DNA of 64,000 nt from Syngnathus acus (Eukaryota > Chordata > Actinopteri > Syngnathiformes > Syngnathidae). Below the pieces are notes generated by a model. That model was not told the DNA's origin, did not search any database, and saw only the letters and a list, made by a program, of their open reading frames with translations. The stretch covers positions 6,681,501-6,745,500 of the forward strand of contig NC_051103.1 of NCBI RefSeq assembly GCF_901709675.1, written 5' to 3'. The first letter of the stretch is position 1, and every line of letters begins with the position of its first letter. Positions 1 through 12,562 of this stretch are shown piece by piece. Position numbers and translations under genes: made by a program.

Positions 1-4
1 GCAG

Positions 5-2879
5 CGCTGACATGGATGGGAGCAACCTCGAAAACCTCTACACGGGCAACTTGGAAAACGTCGGCTATATCGCTGCCGATATTTCCACTCGGAAACTTTA
101 CTGGGGTGTGTCGGGCTCAGGAGTGGTACGTCCGTCTGTAGTAAGATACAAAGACTGTGCGTGCTTGCGCTAACGTGCACGCTTTTCTTCAGATCGAGAG
201 CGGCACCATGGACGGAGTGAGCCGGGTGACAGTGGTCAGCGGCCTGTCTCACCCGTGGGGGTTGACTATCCACGAGAGCCATCTGTATTACACGGACCGT
301 GACTTTGAGGTCATCGAGAGGGTGGACAAAGAGACGGGCGCCAATATGGTGGTGATGAGAAGCGGCTTGTCCAAACTGACCGCCATCAAAGTGCACGCCA
401 GAGACGGTATGTGGATTACAAGTTGACATTGCACAGGAGGTCGTTTTTAGCCCCACCCAATTGGCCCCCTGTTTACTTTAGTCTCAGCAGGGACGACAAA
501 CGCTTGCAGCTCCAACAACGGAGACTGTCCTCACCTCTGTCTGCCCAAACCCAACGAAAAACGGAGCTGCGCCTGCACCGCAGGCTTCCACCCGACTCCG
601 GACGGCTCCCGCTGCGAAGCATTCGACTCCTTCGCCGTCGTCTCCACGCCCCGATACATCCGCGGCTTCCACATTAACAGCTCGGATCATTCTGAGGCCA
701 TGGTGCCCATCGGTGGATGTAGGTAGACTTGGGTGCAACTCAACATATTTTTCTGCCAAAGATTGTAAATTGTTGATATTTTATTTTGCAGCGTCCTACA
801 AGGAGAATTTAGGCCTCCACATTGAGTCAGGTTACGTCTACTGGATTGACAACAGCAGCTCCACCTCTGCCAAGGGCATTTACAGGAGCAAAACTGATGG
901 ATCAAACTACCAAAAGGTGGTCTCCGGCGGCATTGGAAGAGGAGGCATCCAGGGTCTCGCTATCGACTGGGTTGCTAGTATGAAATCCGACTATTATCTG
1001 CAAATCATATATCACATCATTTTTCTAAGCCCAGCTTCCCTCCCTCAGACAATTTGTACTTCACCAACGCCTTTGACGCGGAGACCTTCATGGAAGTGCA
1101 GGCCATCAACAAGTCCTACCGCCTGATCCTCTTCAAGTCCATTCACGACAGGCCCCGCGACCTGGCCGTCAACCCCAAGCAGCGCTACCTTTTCTGGACC
1201 GACGGCGGCCAGATGCCTAAAATTGAGCGCGCGCTGCTGGACGGCACCAACCGCACCGTACTGGCTTCGGAGAGTCTGCTGTCCCCTCGCGGCCTCACCG
1301 TCGACTACACCAACGACTTCCTTTACTGGACGGACGACGTTCTGGACATGATCTCTCGTATGGCTCCCGACGGATCGCAGAGGCAGATCATCCGATACGG
1401 CAATCGCTACCCGGCTCCTACAGGAGTCGCTATACTTGGTAACGTCATGCTGTGGGTGGATAGAAAACTTGGCAAGCTCTTGCAAGCCAGTAAACTGCCG
1501 GGAAATCTTAACCAATCAGAGGTAAGGGATCAACACAAATAGAGGCATTTTTTTACCATTTTCACTTCTAACAAAGACCTGTGATGTCATCAGGTAATAC
1601 GAGACAGCCTCGAGGGCGCGACGGACGTGGCCGTCTTCGACCCTCACGTGCAGCCTTTAGCGGCCCACCAGGTGGGCTTCAACCCGTGCCACGAGGATAA
1701 CGGCCGCTGCCAGCAATTCTGCTTCGCCATCCCCAACCAGGACCGGCCCAATTGCGGCTGTGCCCACGGCTCGCTCCTCAGCAACGGAATAACGTGCGGT
1801 TACAAGCAAGATGACTTTCTGGTTTTCACCACGGACTACACGCTCAACAGTATGAGGCTGGACCCCCAGGACCACAGCAGTCCTTTCCCCACCTTTAACC
1901 TGGGCTACAACCTAATGGGTTTGGATTTTGACTACAAGGAGAGACGGGTTTTCTTCACCCAGTTCAACGGCTACGGCAGGAGCAAGATCGGCTACGTCAC
2001 CACCACGTCCCCCAGTAGCGCGCCCACCATCATCGCGTCAAGTGAGTTGAGCGTGAACGCTAATCCGAGTTGATAACACAACGTTGAAACGGTGTGAATT
2101 TCCTGTCAGATTTGGACGACCCCGAAGGCTTGGCGTACGACTGGGTCAACAAACGCCTCTACTACACCGACTTCTATCGAAAGAACGTGCAGTCGATTGG
2201 CTTGGACGGCGCCAACCGCACCATCATCGCCCGCGCAAACCGACCTAGGGGCATCATAGTCGACCCTTGCTACGGGTAAAATCTCCCGTCTTTTGACATT
2301 ACGATGATGGCGACATTGGAAATGACGCCGCTCTCTGGCCCGTGCAGGTACTTGTACTGGACCGACTGGGCCATCCCTGCCAAGATCGAAAGAGCCACGC
2401 TGGGCGGGAACTTCCGAACCGCCATCATCAACAGCGGCTTGTCAACACCCAATGCCCTGGCTATCGACTTTGAGGAAAGGCTCTTGTACTGGGCTGATGC
2501 CTCACAGTACGTCCGCTAAAATCCTCGACCCAAGACCAAGTTGAATATTTTCTCAAAAACTTTTTGTTTTGGTCTCTCGCCCTCCATAGAGATAAAATTG
2601 AGCGGTCCACTCTGACGGGCGCAAACAGGCAAGTGATCATGCTGGGGGTCCAGTACCCCTTTGCCTTGACCGTCTTCAAGCAGGACATCTTCTGGACCGA
2701 CTGGACGGAGCGGGCCGTCTTCAGGGCGGGGAAAGACGACGGTTCTGGCGTGGCAGTCCTGGCCCAGGACCTTCAATACCGGCCAAATGACATTCATGTC
2801 TATTCCGGGTCCAAGCAGGAGAGCTGCTCCAGCTCCTGCCTGCAGTTCAACGGTGGCTGTAGTCACGTGTGTGTACCTG
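5..2879 (+). other. lrp2: lrp2 YWTD beta-propellers with EGF-like spacers, before class A cluster III
   Basis: The translated exons show repeated LDL-receptor class B blades with YWTD-type motifs: LFWTDGG near 1191, LYWTDDV near 1323, LYYTDF near 2158, LYWTDW near 2352 and IFWTDW near 2688. Cysteine-rich EGF-like spacers interrupt them: NACSNNNGDC near 500, [11 protein letters not shown] near 1679 and the start of a third, [13 protein letters not shown], near 2820. In LRP family members these propellers release ligand at the acid pH of endosomes. Introns here are mostly 50-120 bp. Confidence 0.9.
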
Positions 2880-5800
2880 GTAAGCGGCCCGATGTTAATT
2901 TGCCATCATTTGTAACGCTCTTTTCTACACAATGAATGTACACAATACATACAAGATGAATCAAAAAATGTTTTCCTCTACAGGCCCAGCGGGACCAGAG
3001 TGCCAGTGTCCCCACGAAGGGAAGTGGTACCTGGCCAATAACGGCAAGGACTGCATCCGAGACAACGGCACGCGCTGCCAGCCCGAGCAGTTCACCTGCC
3101 TCAACGCCAAGTGCATCATGGCCAGCTGGAAATGTGACGGCTTCAACGACTGCGGCGACCACTCGGATGAGCTGGAGAGGGTGTGCGGTGAGGGCCGACG
3201 GCTTTCGGCAATCCTCCGACAGAACGCAAAAGTTCATTTCCTCTTGTCCACCGCGCAGCCTTCCACACCTGCTCGAGTAATAAGTTCACCTGCGACAACG
3301 GCCGCTGCGTAGCGCTCAGCTACGTTTGCGACTACACGGACGACTGCGGCGACAATAGCGACGAACGGGGCTGCCCTTTCCCCACTTGCAACCCCGACTC
3401 GGAGTTCACCTGCAACAACGGCCGCTGCATCGCCGCCGACTTCGTTTGCGACGGCTACAACGACTGCAAAGACAACGCCACCTCGGATGAAATCAACTGC
3501 CGTGAGTCCATTCTTTTCACTGTGGTGACGCCATGAGCTTAGAGCAGAAAATTAAACATCGAATTGGACCCCCCCCCCAACACTGCAACTGCTATTTAAT
3601 ATGCAATTTTTTCAAGGTTCTCTTAGATAACAGTAACTCAAATTAAAAAAAAATTGCTCATCCTAACTATTGTCCCTCTTCAGCTGACAGGCAGTGTCCG
3701 TCAGGCAAGGTCAAATGCGACAACACCAACATCTGCATCTACCCCGACAATCTCTGCGACGGTTACAACAACTGCGGCGACAACAGCGATGAGAATCCTC
3801 TCTTCTGCGGTAAACGCGTTGATTCGCCAGGCCTCGTTTCAGTCAATTTGTTGCTGAGCCCTCAAGTTCAATTTGTGTTGCAACAGCGGGCCGCACCTGC
3901 CCCCCGAATAAGTTCCAGTGCGACGCTGGCAAGTGTATCCCCCAAGAGTGGGTGTGTGATACCTACAAGGACTGCAATGATGGCACTGATGAACCTCCTT
4001 CCTGCGGCAAGTTCATTTCAGCGTCATCATAAATGTTTCAGCAGCATAGGAAAGACATTTTCCAATTGTTGTGTTCTTTTACAGAGCATCAGGTGCTCAC
4101 TTGCAGCGCCAGCCAGTTCACTTGTACCAACGGAAACTGCGTTCCTCAGTTGATGGTGTGTGACGGCAACAATGACTGCTGGGACAACAGCGACGAGGCT
4201 CCTGAGCTGCAGTGTGGTCAGATGCTTCACCCTGTTATGATAACAAAAATAAATCCAGTGGAACCTCAATTCAATATAGGGAAGGGGTTTTGATGTCATC
4301 GATTTTTGTTTCCTACAGGCCAGCGTACGTGCGGCTCTCACCAGTTCACCTGTCCGACTTGGCTGCCGGGTCACCCGCGCTGCATTTCCTTCAACTTCGT
4401 GTGCGACGGTGACAAAGATTGCGCAAACGCGGCCGATGAGCTCCAAAACTGCCCGAATCGGACCTGCCACATGAATGAGTTTGCCTGCGCCAACGGCCTT
4501 TGCATTTTCCTTCCCTATCAGTCAGTAGAGCACCATGTAAAAGATCCATTGAGGTGACCGAGGATCATTTTGGCCACTTTTTACTCACCCTCCTCAGCTG
4601 CGACCGCGTGGACGACTGCGGGGACGGCAGCGACGAGCTGGGCTGCACCTACGACACGTGCGCCGCTTCCCAGTTCACCTGCGGCAACGGCGCCTGCATC
4701 TACGCCTTTTACATCTGCGACGGCGAGAACGACTGCCTGGACGGCTCGGACGAAGCGGCCAGCCTGTGCGTGACGCCGCAACCCACGTGCGCGCCTCATC
4801 AGTACATGTGCAAGTCGGGCCAGTGCATCGACGCAAAGAACGTGTGCAATGGGGTCAAGGACTGCCCGGACAACAGTGATGAAAAAGGCTGCGGTGAGAA
4901 AGCTGCTCTCAGTGATGATGTGACGAAAAACAAAAGAGTTTGATTGCCAGTTTTCTTCACGTAGGAATCAACGAGTGCCTCAACTCCGCCGTCCACCAGT
5001 GCGCCCAGCAGTGCACTGACACGCCTACCGGTTACTTCTGCTCCTGCGATCCCGGCTACCGTCTGATGGCCGACGGCAAAGCCTGCGAGGACGTGGACGA
5101 GTGTCTGGCCACTCCGTCCGTCTGCAGCCAGATCTGCGACAACACCGCCGGCTCCTATCACTGCAAATGCGCGCCGGGATACCTGCGGGAGCCCGACGGG
5201 CGCAGCTGCCGCCAGAACAGCGGCATCCAGCCTTACCTGCTGTACACCAATGGCTACTACATCCGCAACCTGACCACGGACGGCTCCCAGCTGAACGTGT
5301 TGCTGCAGGGGCTCTCCAACGCGGTGGCGTTGGATTTCGACTATTCGGAGAAAAGCCTTTATTGGTTCGATGCAGGGGTCGGGAGGATTGAGCGCATGCG
5401 TTTTGACGGGAGTGGCAGGGAGGTGGTGGTGGATAACGGCATCCTGGGAACAGAGGCCCTGGCGCTCGACTGGGTGGGCAGGTGAGGAAAGAGGAGAAAT
5501 GAAAAGTAGAAGAACTGAAGGTAAAACCAAGTCGAACGGATTCATTCGTTGTACAGGAAGCTGTACTGGGCGGACGCTTACTACGGCTCGGTTCACGTGA
5601 TGGAGCTGGACGGTCGCTACATGAAGAAGCTGATCTCCGGCCACTTCACGGATGGAAACCACACTTACGTCGTTAGCCGACCGCGGGCTGTGGCTGTTAA
5701 CCCTAAATACGGGTACTGGGACCGGCTTCATCTGCCGTTAGTCGAGTCATTACGATATATTATAAATATTATACAGGTGGCTGTACTGGACCGACTGGGC

Positions 5801-8800
5801 AGACACTCCTTACATCGGCCGAGCAGGCATGGACGGAAGCAACGTCAGCGCCATTATAACGACCAAGCTGGAGTGGCCCAACGCTCTGACCGTCGACTAC
5901 ACCACCAATAAGATTTTCTTTGCCGACGCCCACCTTAACTTTCTCGAGTAAGCCCGCCATCTCCCGAGCGTACGTCACTCTGGCTCTCACTCGACTCCTT
6001 CGCAGCTTCGCAGACATGGATGGCAAGAATCGACACCGAGCCCTCGCCGGCACACTACCGCACGTCTTTGCCGTGTCCCTCTTTGAGGACTCGCTGTACT
6101 GGACAGACTGGAACACACACTCGGTGGAAAAGGCTCACAAGTACACCGGTCAAGGGCGCGTGGTCATGGGCAACAACACGCACCGGCCGTATGACCTTCA
6201 TGTGGTCCACCCGTACAGGCAACCACCAAGTGGGATTGTTTGCCTTCTTTCGCCGTCTTTAAAATGTCACAAAGGCGCAGCTTTGAATGCGGTTCTTCCG
6301 CAGGTGAAAACCCGTGCTTGTCCCACACCCTGACCTGCAGTCATCTGTGTTTGATCGCACCTGGTGGGCAGAGAGCCACCTGCGAGTGTCCAGATCACTA
6401 CATCGGAATCTCTCTGGGCTTCAAGATCCAATGCGTTGCCGACTGCTCCAGCACACAGTTCCGCTGCGGCGACAACGAGAGGTTTGTGTCCTAGATGGCT
6501 TTGGAATATCGACACAACGCAATGGAGCTTCATTCATCCCGCTGTCGATCTTTCGACGGCAGATGTATCCCAATATGGTGGAAATGTGACGGCCAGTCGG
6601 ACTGCGGCGACGGCTCCGATGAACCCCAAACCTGCCCGCCTCGTTATTGTCCCATCGGCCGCTTCCAGTGTCGCGACGGGAACTGCACGTATCCCGGTTT
6701 CCTTTGCGACGCACACCCAGATTGTCCCGACGGTTCTGACGAGGACGCCGCTCTCTGTAGTATGTCCGAGAATGTGAACTTGAGCTATTGTGGATTTTGC
6801 GATCGGGAGGCAAACATCATGTTGTGGCTCTAGGCGACCATCGGTGCGAGCAAAACCAGTTCCAGTGCAAGAACAAGATGTGCATCCCCACGTCGTGGCA
6901 CTGCGACGGCGTGAAGGACTGCTCGGACGGCAGCGACGAGGACGCCGAGACGTGCGCGCAGCGGACCTGCCAACCGGGACAGTTCCAATGCGCCAATGGC
7001 AAATGTCTGCCGTCGAGCTACGTGTGCGACGCGCAGGACGACTGCGGCGACGGATCCGATGAACCTTACGAGACCTGCAGTGAGTCCGGCGGATAAGGCT
7101 CGGTGCTTTTCTTCCCTTTGCGACACTTCTGATCTCCCCCTCCCAGTGGGCCCTGATTACAAGTGTGACGAAACCGAGTTCTCCTGCAAAACAAACTACC
7201 GCTGCGTTCCTCAGTGGGCCCGATGCGACGGCACCAACGACTGCATCGATAACAGCGACGAGCAAGGCTGCGGTCGGTACCGCAACTCGGTCGTGGGTAC
7301 AAATATCCTTTGCTGTGATGCTTTTTTTTCAAACAGAGGAAGTGACCTGTGACCCCCTGGGTGACTTCCGCTGCGACAACCATCGCTGCGTCCCCATTCG
7401 CTGGAAGTGCGACGGCAGCAATGACTGCGGCGACGGCTCGGACGAGAGGAACTGTCGTACGTGACCTTTGCACAAACGGCCCTCGCGTTGGGTTTCGAAG
7501 CCGCAACGCTGCCGACTGCTCTTTCTAGAGCCGAGGCCCTGCTCAGAGAGTGAGTTCCGATGCGACAACCACCAGTGCATCCCCGGGAAGTGGGTGTGTG
7601 ACCACGACGACGACTGCGGCGATAACTCGGACGAACGAGATTGCGGTGAGACGCATCTCTGCAAAACACCCGCACGTGGAGAACATCTCCCGCTGTCCCA
7701 ATACTTTTGCTCATAACGCCTTCCCCTTTTCCAGAGTTGCAGACGTGTCGGCCGGGCACGTTCCAGTGCGACTCGGGTCATTGCGTCCCCGTCGTGCTGC
7801 AGTGTGACGGCCGCCCCGACTGTCAGGATCTATCGGATGAGACCGGCTGTCGTAAGTGGACGCCACAAAAGTCACGGCACGCGTCGAACCGACTCATCGT
7901 TTCAACGGCGTCATCTGCCACACAATCTTAGCCACTCGTTACCCCGGAGGCCGATGGTGCCCTCCCGGCCAATTTGAGTGCGCCAACCATCTGTGCGTGA
8001 ACACGGCCTGGGTTTGCGACGGCACCGACGACTGCGGGGACCGATCTGACGAGCAGCTGGCTTTATGCCGTGAGATTCGCCGTCAGTAAACGGTCTTAGC
8101 GGAGCAATATCACGTACAGCGCACGCGCTATTTTAAACAGTGAACATCACGTGCGAGATGCCGTCTCGATTCCGTTGCGCCAACGGCTACTGCGTCTATT
8201 CCGGCCTGCTGTGCAACCAGAAGGACGACTGCGGCGACGGCAGTGACGAGAAGGAGGAGCTTTGTACGACTCACTTGTCACGATAATGTTCACGGTCCAC
8301 TATTCGCAGATTGATTCGAATATTGCGAGGTGTCATTTTGTCAGGCCGCCCACCCACGTTGGCCCCCTGCACGCTAGACCAGTTTAAATGCACCAATGGC
8401 CACTGCGTGCCGCTGCCTTACGTGTGCGACCACAACGACAACTGCGGCGACCGCACCGACGAGTTGGGCTGCAGTAAGTAGCACAAGAATGGTTCCCCTT
8501 GCTCTGCCCACCCCTTAGAAGCCGATCCTGCTATTGTTAAGCTGCGCCAAAATGTCTCAAGTCGTCTTTTGGATGTAGATTTTGGCCACGACCGCAACTG
8601 TGAGGAGAAGCGCTGCCAGCAGCTATGTACCAATTTGAACGGCACGGGATTCATCTGCTCTTGCAGCGCCGGATACACTGTGGACCTGGACAACACTTAC
8701 ACTTGCTTGGGTACGCACAAACTGCATGGTGATGTATCTCGGTAAGACCTCGTCCTTACAAAAAACTCACTCTGGCAGACGTCAACGAGTGCGAGGTCTT

Positions 8801-11800
8801 CGGCACCTGCCCTCAGCTTTGCAAGAACACCAAGGGCGGCTACGACTGCGAATGCGCCCCCGGCCACCGAAAAGTGGGCAACGGCGACATGTGCGAGGCC
8901 GAGGGTGAGCAAAGTCCCCAGGGCAGGCCACGTTAGCCCACGGCGAGGAAACGCCACACATTTGCCCTCCTTTTGTCCACTAGGCACCGCTCCCATGCTG
9001 CTTCTACCCGAAAGCATCCGCATCCGGAGGTTCAACCTGCAGACGGAAGGCTACCATGACTTCATTCAGGAGGCCGAGCGCATCGTGGCGCTGGACTACG
9101 ACTGGGACCACAACAACACCGGATTCAGTGAGTTGAGAAGGAAGGAGGAGCAAAAGCACTTTTGGACGTCACCTTGTCGATGCGGGCCATCAGGTATGGT
9201 GTACTTCACCGTGGCCAGCAAGGACTCGGCACCGGGCGCCATCAAGAGAGCTTACATACCATCGGTGGATGATGGAAGCAACAATGTGGGCGCCGCCGTT
9301 GACCTCGGTATTAAGTACATCACCAGACCGGATGGTATCGCTTTAGACTGGGTGGGCAGGTGAGTTGTGTTGTCTTTCTGCACAATTGCAGTCCACTTAC
9401 ATTTAGGAACACACATGATTTATTTTCTTTTTGTAGGAATTTGTACTGGGCTGACTCCAAGCTTGGGAGGTTAGAGGTGGCCATGTTGGATGGTCGCTAT
9501 AGGAAGCACCTAGTCAACGCGGATTTGGGCCACCCGTCTGCCGTAGCGGTCAACCCACGATTGGGGTAAGCTCCGAGGTGGCAGAAGTGTGAAAACTCTT
9601 TGAAAAATGAGATCTGTTTGTGCAGGATGTTGTACTGGTCCGACCGCGGGGAAGCAGCCAAGATTGAATGTTCCTGGCTGGACGGTCAAGAGCGGAAGGT
9701 CCTGGTGGAGCAAAACATGGGCTGGCCCACTGGTCTGTCTGTCGACTTCACCAACAATGACAGAATCTACTGGTCCGACTCCAAGGAGAACCGCATCGAG
9801 TCGGTTCTGCCGTCAGGAGAGGACCGCAGAACGGCTGTCTTTATTGGTAAGAACAGTGCAGAAAAAAACATAAACCTAACCCCAATAAGATTTCACCCAA
9901 TAAGCCACACATGGAATTTGAAATTTTGCCCATAGACGTGAGAAACCCGTTGAGCGTGAACGTGTTCGAGGACCACGTTTACTGGAGCACGCAGGAGAAA
10001 GGCGAAGTGTTCCGGCAAGACAAGTTTGGCAGCGGGACCAAAACCAAGGTCCTGACGGTGGGGCCCTGGCTGAGCCACATTTCTATTTACCAGGAGCAGC
10101 GATACAACTCCATTGGCAGTAAGGCACCCAGAACCACACGGACGCCTTTTGTGAACCTTTAACGTGACCTTCTTCATCCCTTGCAGTGAAGAATCCGTGT
10201 AAGGGAACGTGCAGCCACCTGTGTCTGCTACGCCCAGGTGGCTACACGTGCGCCTGTCCCCAAGGCACCCAACTCGCCCCTGGAAGTAACACGCAGTGCG
10301 ATGCCGGTTGGTAGTCACTTTTCATCGTGCCCTTTGATTTGTTGCTGGACAACTGAGCGAACGAACGTCTGCCATTTTTCAGGCTTTGAGCCTCCGCCCA
10401 CTATGCCGCCGCCGTGCCAGTGCCAGAACGGCGGTACTTGCTACTTTAACGACAACATGGCTCTCTGCAAGTCAGTGGCATCACGTTGCGATTCGAAACC
10501 CAATCACTGCCGCATTGGCTGATGCGTCCGAACACCGTTTTTGTCTCCGCTGTCTCAGGTGTCCTCCAGACTGGAAGGGCCAATATTGCCAGACGAGCAG
10601 CTTTACCGCTGTGGCCTCATCAAGTACGTTGAAACAAATAGAACAGCACTTGCACGCTAGCTGCTAAGTTGCGCTCACCGCGTGTTCTCCTCGCCGCAGT
10701 CGGCATCGCCATCGGCGTGACGGTCATCATCTTGGTTCTGCTGGTTGTGCTGGTTTACGCTGCTAGGAAGAAGTCCAACATAGTGGAGAGACTCCGACTC
10801 AACCTTCCTTCCATGCCAGCCATGCCAGCCATGCCAGCCATGCCTTCAGTGCCCAACATTGCTTTCTTTAGGTGAGTTCTTAGATGTCACTTTTAGTCTT
10901 GGTGCTTCCATTGTATACATATTTTTGTATTCTAGTATTACAATTTTACAATAGAATGAATTGCTCCTACGTTACTGTCATTCAGAAAAGGTCCACCTCC
11001 AAATGTGTCAAATTTAGAAGACCCTGAACCAAGGCAGAATTCAGAGGCGGTAAGTCCTAAAGAAACACTCTTTGGTGCTTTAACGGCAAATGGCTTATTA
11101 TACAGTTGGCGTTTGCTTTTTCATGCCACGTTCAAACCTCCGTCCCTATGTCAGGTTCCGTGTATGTCCTTGGAAGAGACGGAGCGGAAGAGTTTTGACA
11201 ATCCCGCCTATGTGAATGGATCGCAAGGTGGCGCTAGAAGCGCGCCCACCACTCCGCTCACTCCCAATGGAACGAGCCAGGTCAATACGTGTTCTGCTGC
11301 GCGCACTAATCTGTTGTACATGGAGGTTAGTTAGGGTTAGGGTGGTGATGAGCCCACCGGAACAAGCGTGACCAAAGCTGCGATGCCCAACGAGGATCCT
11401 CACCCCTCCTCGTGCATACAAACTCAGATTTGTTTCTCCGTATTGGTCCAGGTCTTTTTACTTTCTGGATTTGTGTTGTGCGATTGAATTGTTTGTCTGT
11501 GCGGATGTCGCAGGACGCCTTTGAAAACCCGGTGTATAGCTCTGAGACCGAAATCGCCGACGTGCCTTCTCCGCCCGCTGCCTCGAGTGCCCAGGTAACC
11601 ATCAAAACGTTTGTACAGCCAGTCAATAAAACAAAGCCTGTGGGGAAAAAAAAAACACCTGAATGGTTTTATTTCGCAACCCTGTGTGCAGATTTCTAAT
11701 TTTGTTTGATTTCTTGTCAGAGCTTTGAGCCTGTCCAGCGTGACGGATTTGTGTCTTTCAAAAATCCAATCTACACGGTTAGTATGTAATAGAAGTTTGT

Positions 11801-11896
11801 TGTTTCTTTAATCAACTATAATAATCATGGCCTGTGCTCATATTTTTCTAATTGCAGGAGAACGAGCGTTCGTTCAAAGATGATTCTGACGTCTAA
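5..11896 (+). CDS. lrp2: Low-density lipoprotein receptor-related protein 2 (megalin), 3' part of gene, multi-exon
   Basis: Giant type I membrane receptor that takes up many ligands by endocytosis in absorptive epithelia. The 5' part lies outside the window. Exons read from splice sites with matching phases: 5-125, 193-406, 488-718, 792-977, 1049-1521, 1594-2041, 2110-2275, 2348-2506, 2590-2879, 2984-3187, 3259-3501, 3684-3809, 3887-4006, 4085-4216, 4319-4520, 4598-4893, 4965-5481, 5557-5712, 5777-5947, 6006-6229, 6304-6481, 6563-6759, 6834-7079, 7147-7272, 7337-7456, 7529-7645, 7735-7851, 7932-8069, 8141-8263, 8345-8473, 8579-8710, 8779-8904, 8984-9127, 9194-9359, 9437-9565, 9626-9846, 9936-10118, 10187-10306, 10383-10470, 10559-10623, 10700-10871, 10986-11049, 11155-11280, 11514-11594, 11721-11777, 11858-11896 (stop TAA). 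The 10 plus 11 class A repeats and the tail ending in DSDV identify LRP2 rather than LRP1 or LRP1B. Teleosts can carry lrp2a and lrp2b; I cannot tell which this is. The first exon border at position 5 is uncertain. Confidence 0.93.
2984..4893 (+). other. lrp2: lrp2 LDL-receptor class A cluster of 10 repeats (cluster III)
   Basis: Ten class A ligand-binding repeats can be counted, each with six cysteines and a calcium-binding C-D-x(4)-C-x-D-x-S-D-E type ending. They begin with [87 protein letters not shown] and TCAPHQYMC. Most repeats have their own phase-1 exon. Ten repeats is the known size of the third LRP2 cluster. The intron after exon 3887-4006 uses a GC donor. Confidence 0.9.
4965..6481 (+). 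other. lrp2: lrp2 EGF pair, YWTD beta-propeller and following EGF-like module
   Basis: Exon 4965-5481 encodes two EGF modules; the second has the calcium-binding DVDEC motif near 5093. It then enters a propeller with [28 protein letters not shown] and [10 protein letters not shown] blades, continued in exons 5557-5712, 5777-5947 and 6006-6229. Exon 6304-6481 carries the closing EGF ([14 protein letters not shown]) and begins the next class A repeat (DCSSTQFRC). All splice phases join without frame breaks. Confidence 0.88.
6447..8473 (+). other. lrp2: lrp2 LDL-receptor class A cluster of 11 repeats (cluster IV)
   Basis: Eleven class A repeats are visible, beginning [95 protein letters not shown] and PCTLDQFKC. 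Each keeps the acidic calcium site ending in SDE or TDE. Eleven is the known number for the membrane-proximal LRP2 cluster. The donors at 6482 (GTTTGT) and 7273 (GTCGGT) are weak but give the only in-frame joins. Confidence 0.9.
8579..10623 (+). other. lrp2: lrp2 last EGF pair, final beta-propeller and juxtamembrane EGF modules
   Basis: Exons 8579-8710 and 8779-8904 encode EGF modules, the second starting with the calcium-binding DVNEC. Exons 8984-10118 encode the last propeller, with [38 protein letters not shown] and HVYWSTQEK blades. Exon 10187-10306 has [11 protein letters not shown]. Exons 10383-10470 and 10559-10623 have [14 protein letters not shown] followed by [10 protein letters not shown], an EGF just outside the membrane. 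The donor at 10307 (GTTGGT) is weak; a shifted donor is possible. Confidence 0.87.
10700..11896 (+). other. lrp2: lrp2 transmembrane helix and endocytic cytoplasmic tail
   Basis: Exon 10700-10871 encodes the membrane helix ([20 protein letters not shown]), a basic stop-transfer stretch (ARKKSN) and a short MPA-repeat segment. The tail continues over five short exons with three FxNPxY-type signals: SFDNPAY (near 11196), AFENPVY (near 11517) and SFKNPIY (near 11756). These motifs bind PTB adaptors such as Dab2 and ARH and drive clathrin uptake. The protein ends in DDSDV, a class I PDZ ligand as in mammalian megalin. Exons 11155-11280, 11514-11594 and 11721-11777 are all phase 0, so each could be skipped without a frameshift. 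Confidence 0.9.
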
Positions 11897-12180
11897 TGAG
11901 ACGTCAACAGGACAAATGCTGCCAACATTTCTCAGGCGACATCAGAACACTGAGGAGTCTGAAATTATTTTGTACTTCGACATCGGATATTTCAAATCTG
12001 CAAATTTGTAAAATAAGTTGGATCAAAGTGTCATGCTAGTTTTTGTTTTATTATGAATGATGTCAAATTGTATATTGTGATTCTTGTTCATTTCAACCAT
12101 TGTCCTTGTTTTAAAGCTATAAGTCTGGTGCCATTTGATTCAACCAAACATGCTGTACTTGCTAAATGATGACTAAAAGC

Positions 12181-12186
12181 AATAAA
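12181..12186 (+). terminator. lrp2: Candidate polyadenylation signal of lrp2
   Basis: AATAAA lies 285 bp after the lrp2 stop codon in AT-rich sequence. This spacing gives a short 3' UTR, in keeping with the compact locus. No transcript evidence is available. Confidence 0.5.
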
Positions 12187-12389
12187 GGAGAAATAGAAGA
12201 CAGATTGTTTTACTGCTGCACAAAATGAGCCGCGCATGAACATCACCTTGTTCAAAGAACAAAAGCAACAAATGACATACCAGGAAGTCATTGTGACTTC
12301 TGAGTCATTACAAATTTACATGACATACAAGTGTGTTCAAAACAGTGATGTAAATGTGTTACCCACTCATCCATTACATTTGGAGACAG

Positions 12390-12486
12390 TGTAAAAATAA
12401 ATAAATGAAGAAATAAAGGAATGAAAGAATAAATAAATCATTAAATAAATGAATAAATAAATAAAAATAAGAAATGAATGAATGAA
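12390..12486. repeat. AAAT/GAAT-type microsatellite
   Basis: Imperfect run of AAATA, GAAT and AATAAATG tetranucleotide variants lying between the lrp2 3' end and the palindrome satellite. The rest of 12187-12562 is AT-rich with no gene that I can see. Confidence 0.8.
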
Positions 12487-12562
12487 AATGGTGGTGTACC
12501 TAATAGAGTGTCCAAATGATGTCACAGATCAACCAGCCAATCAGAAAGTGCCTTCTTGGGAG

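Noticed and set aside
5-11896. Alternative call as lrp1 or lrp1b
   Set aside because: The 10 plus 11 class A repeats, three FxNPxY motifs and C-terminal DSDV fit LRP2; LRP1 has a different tail.
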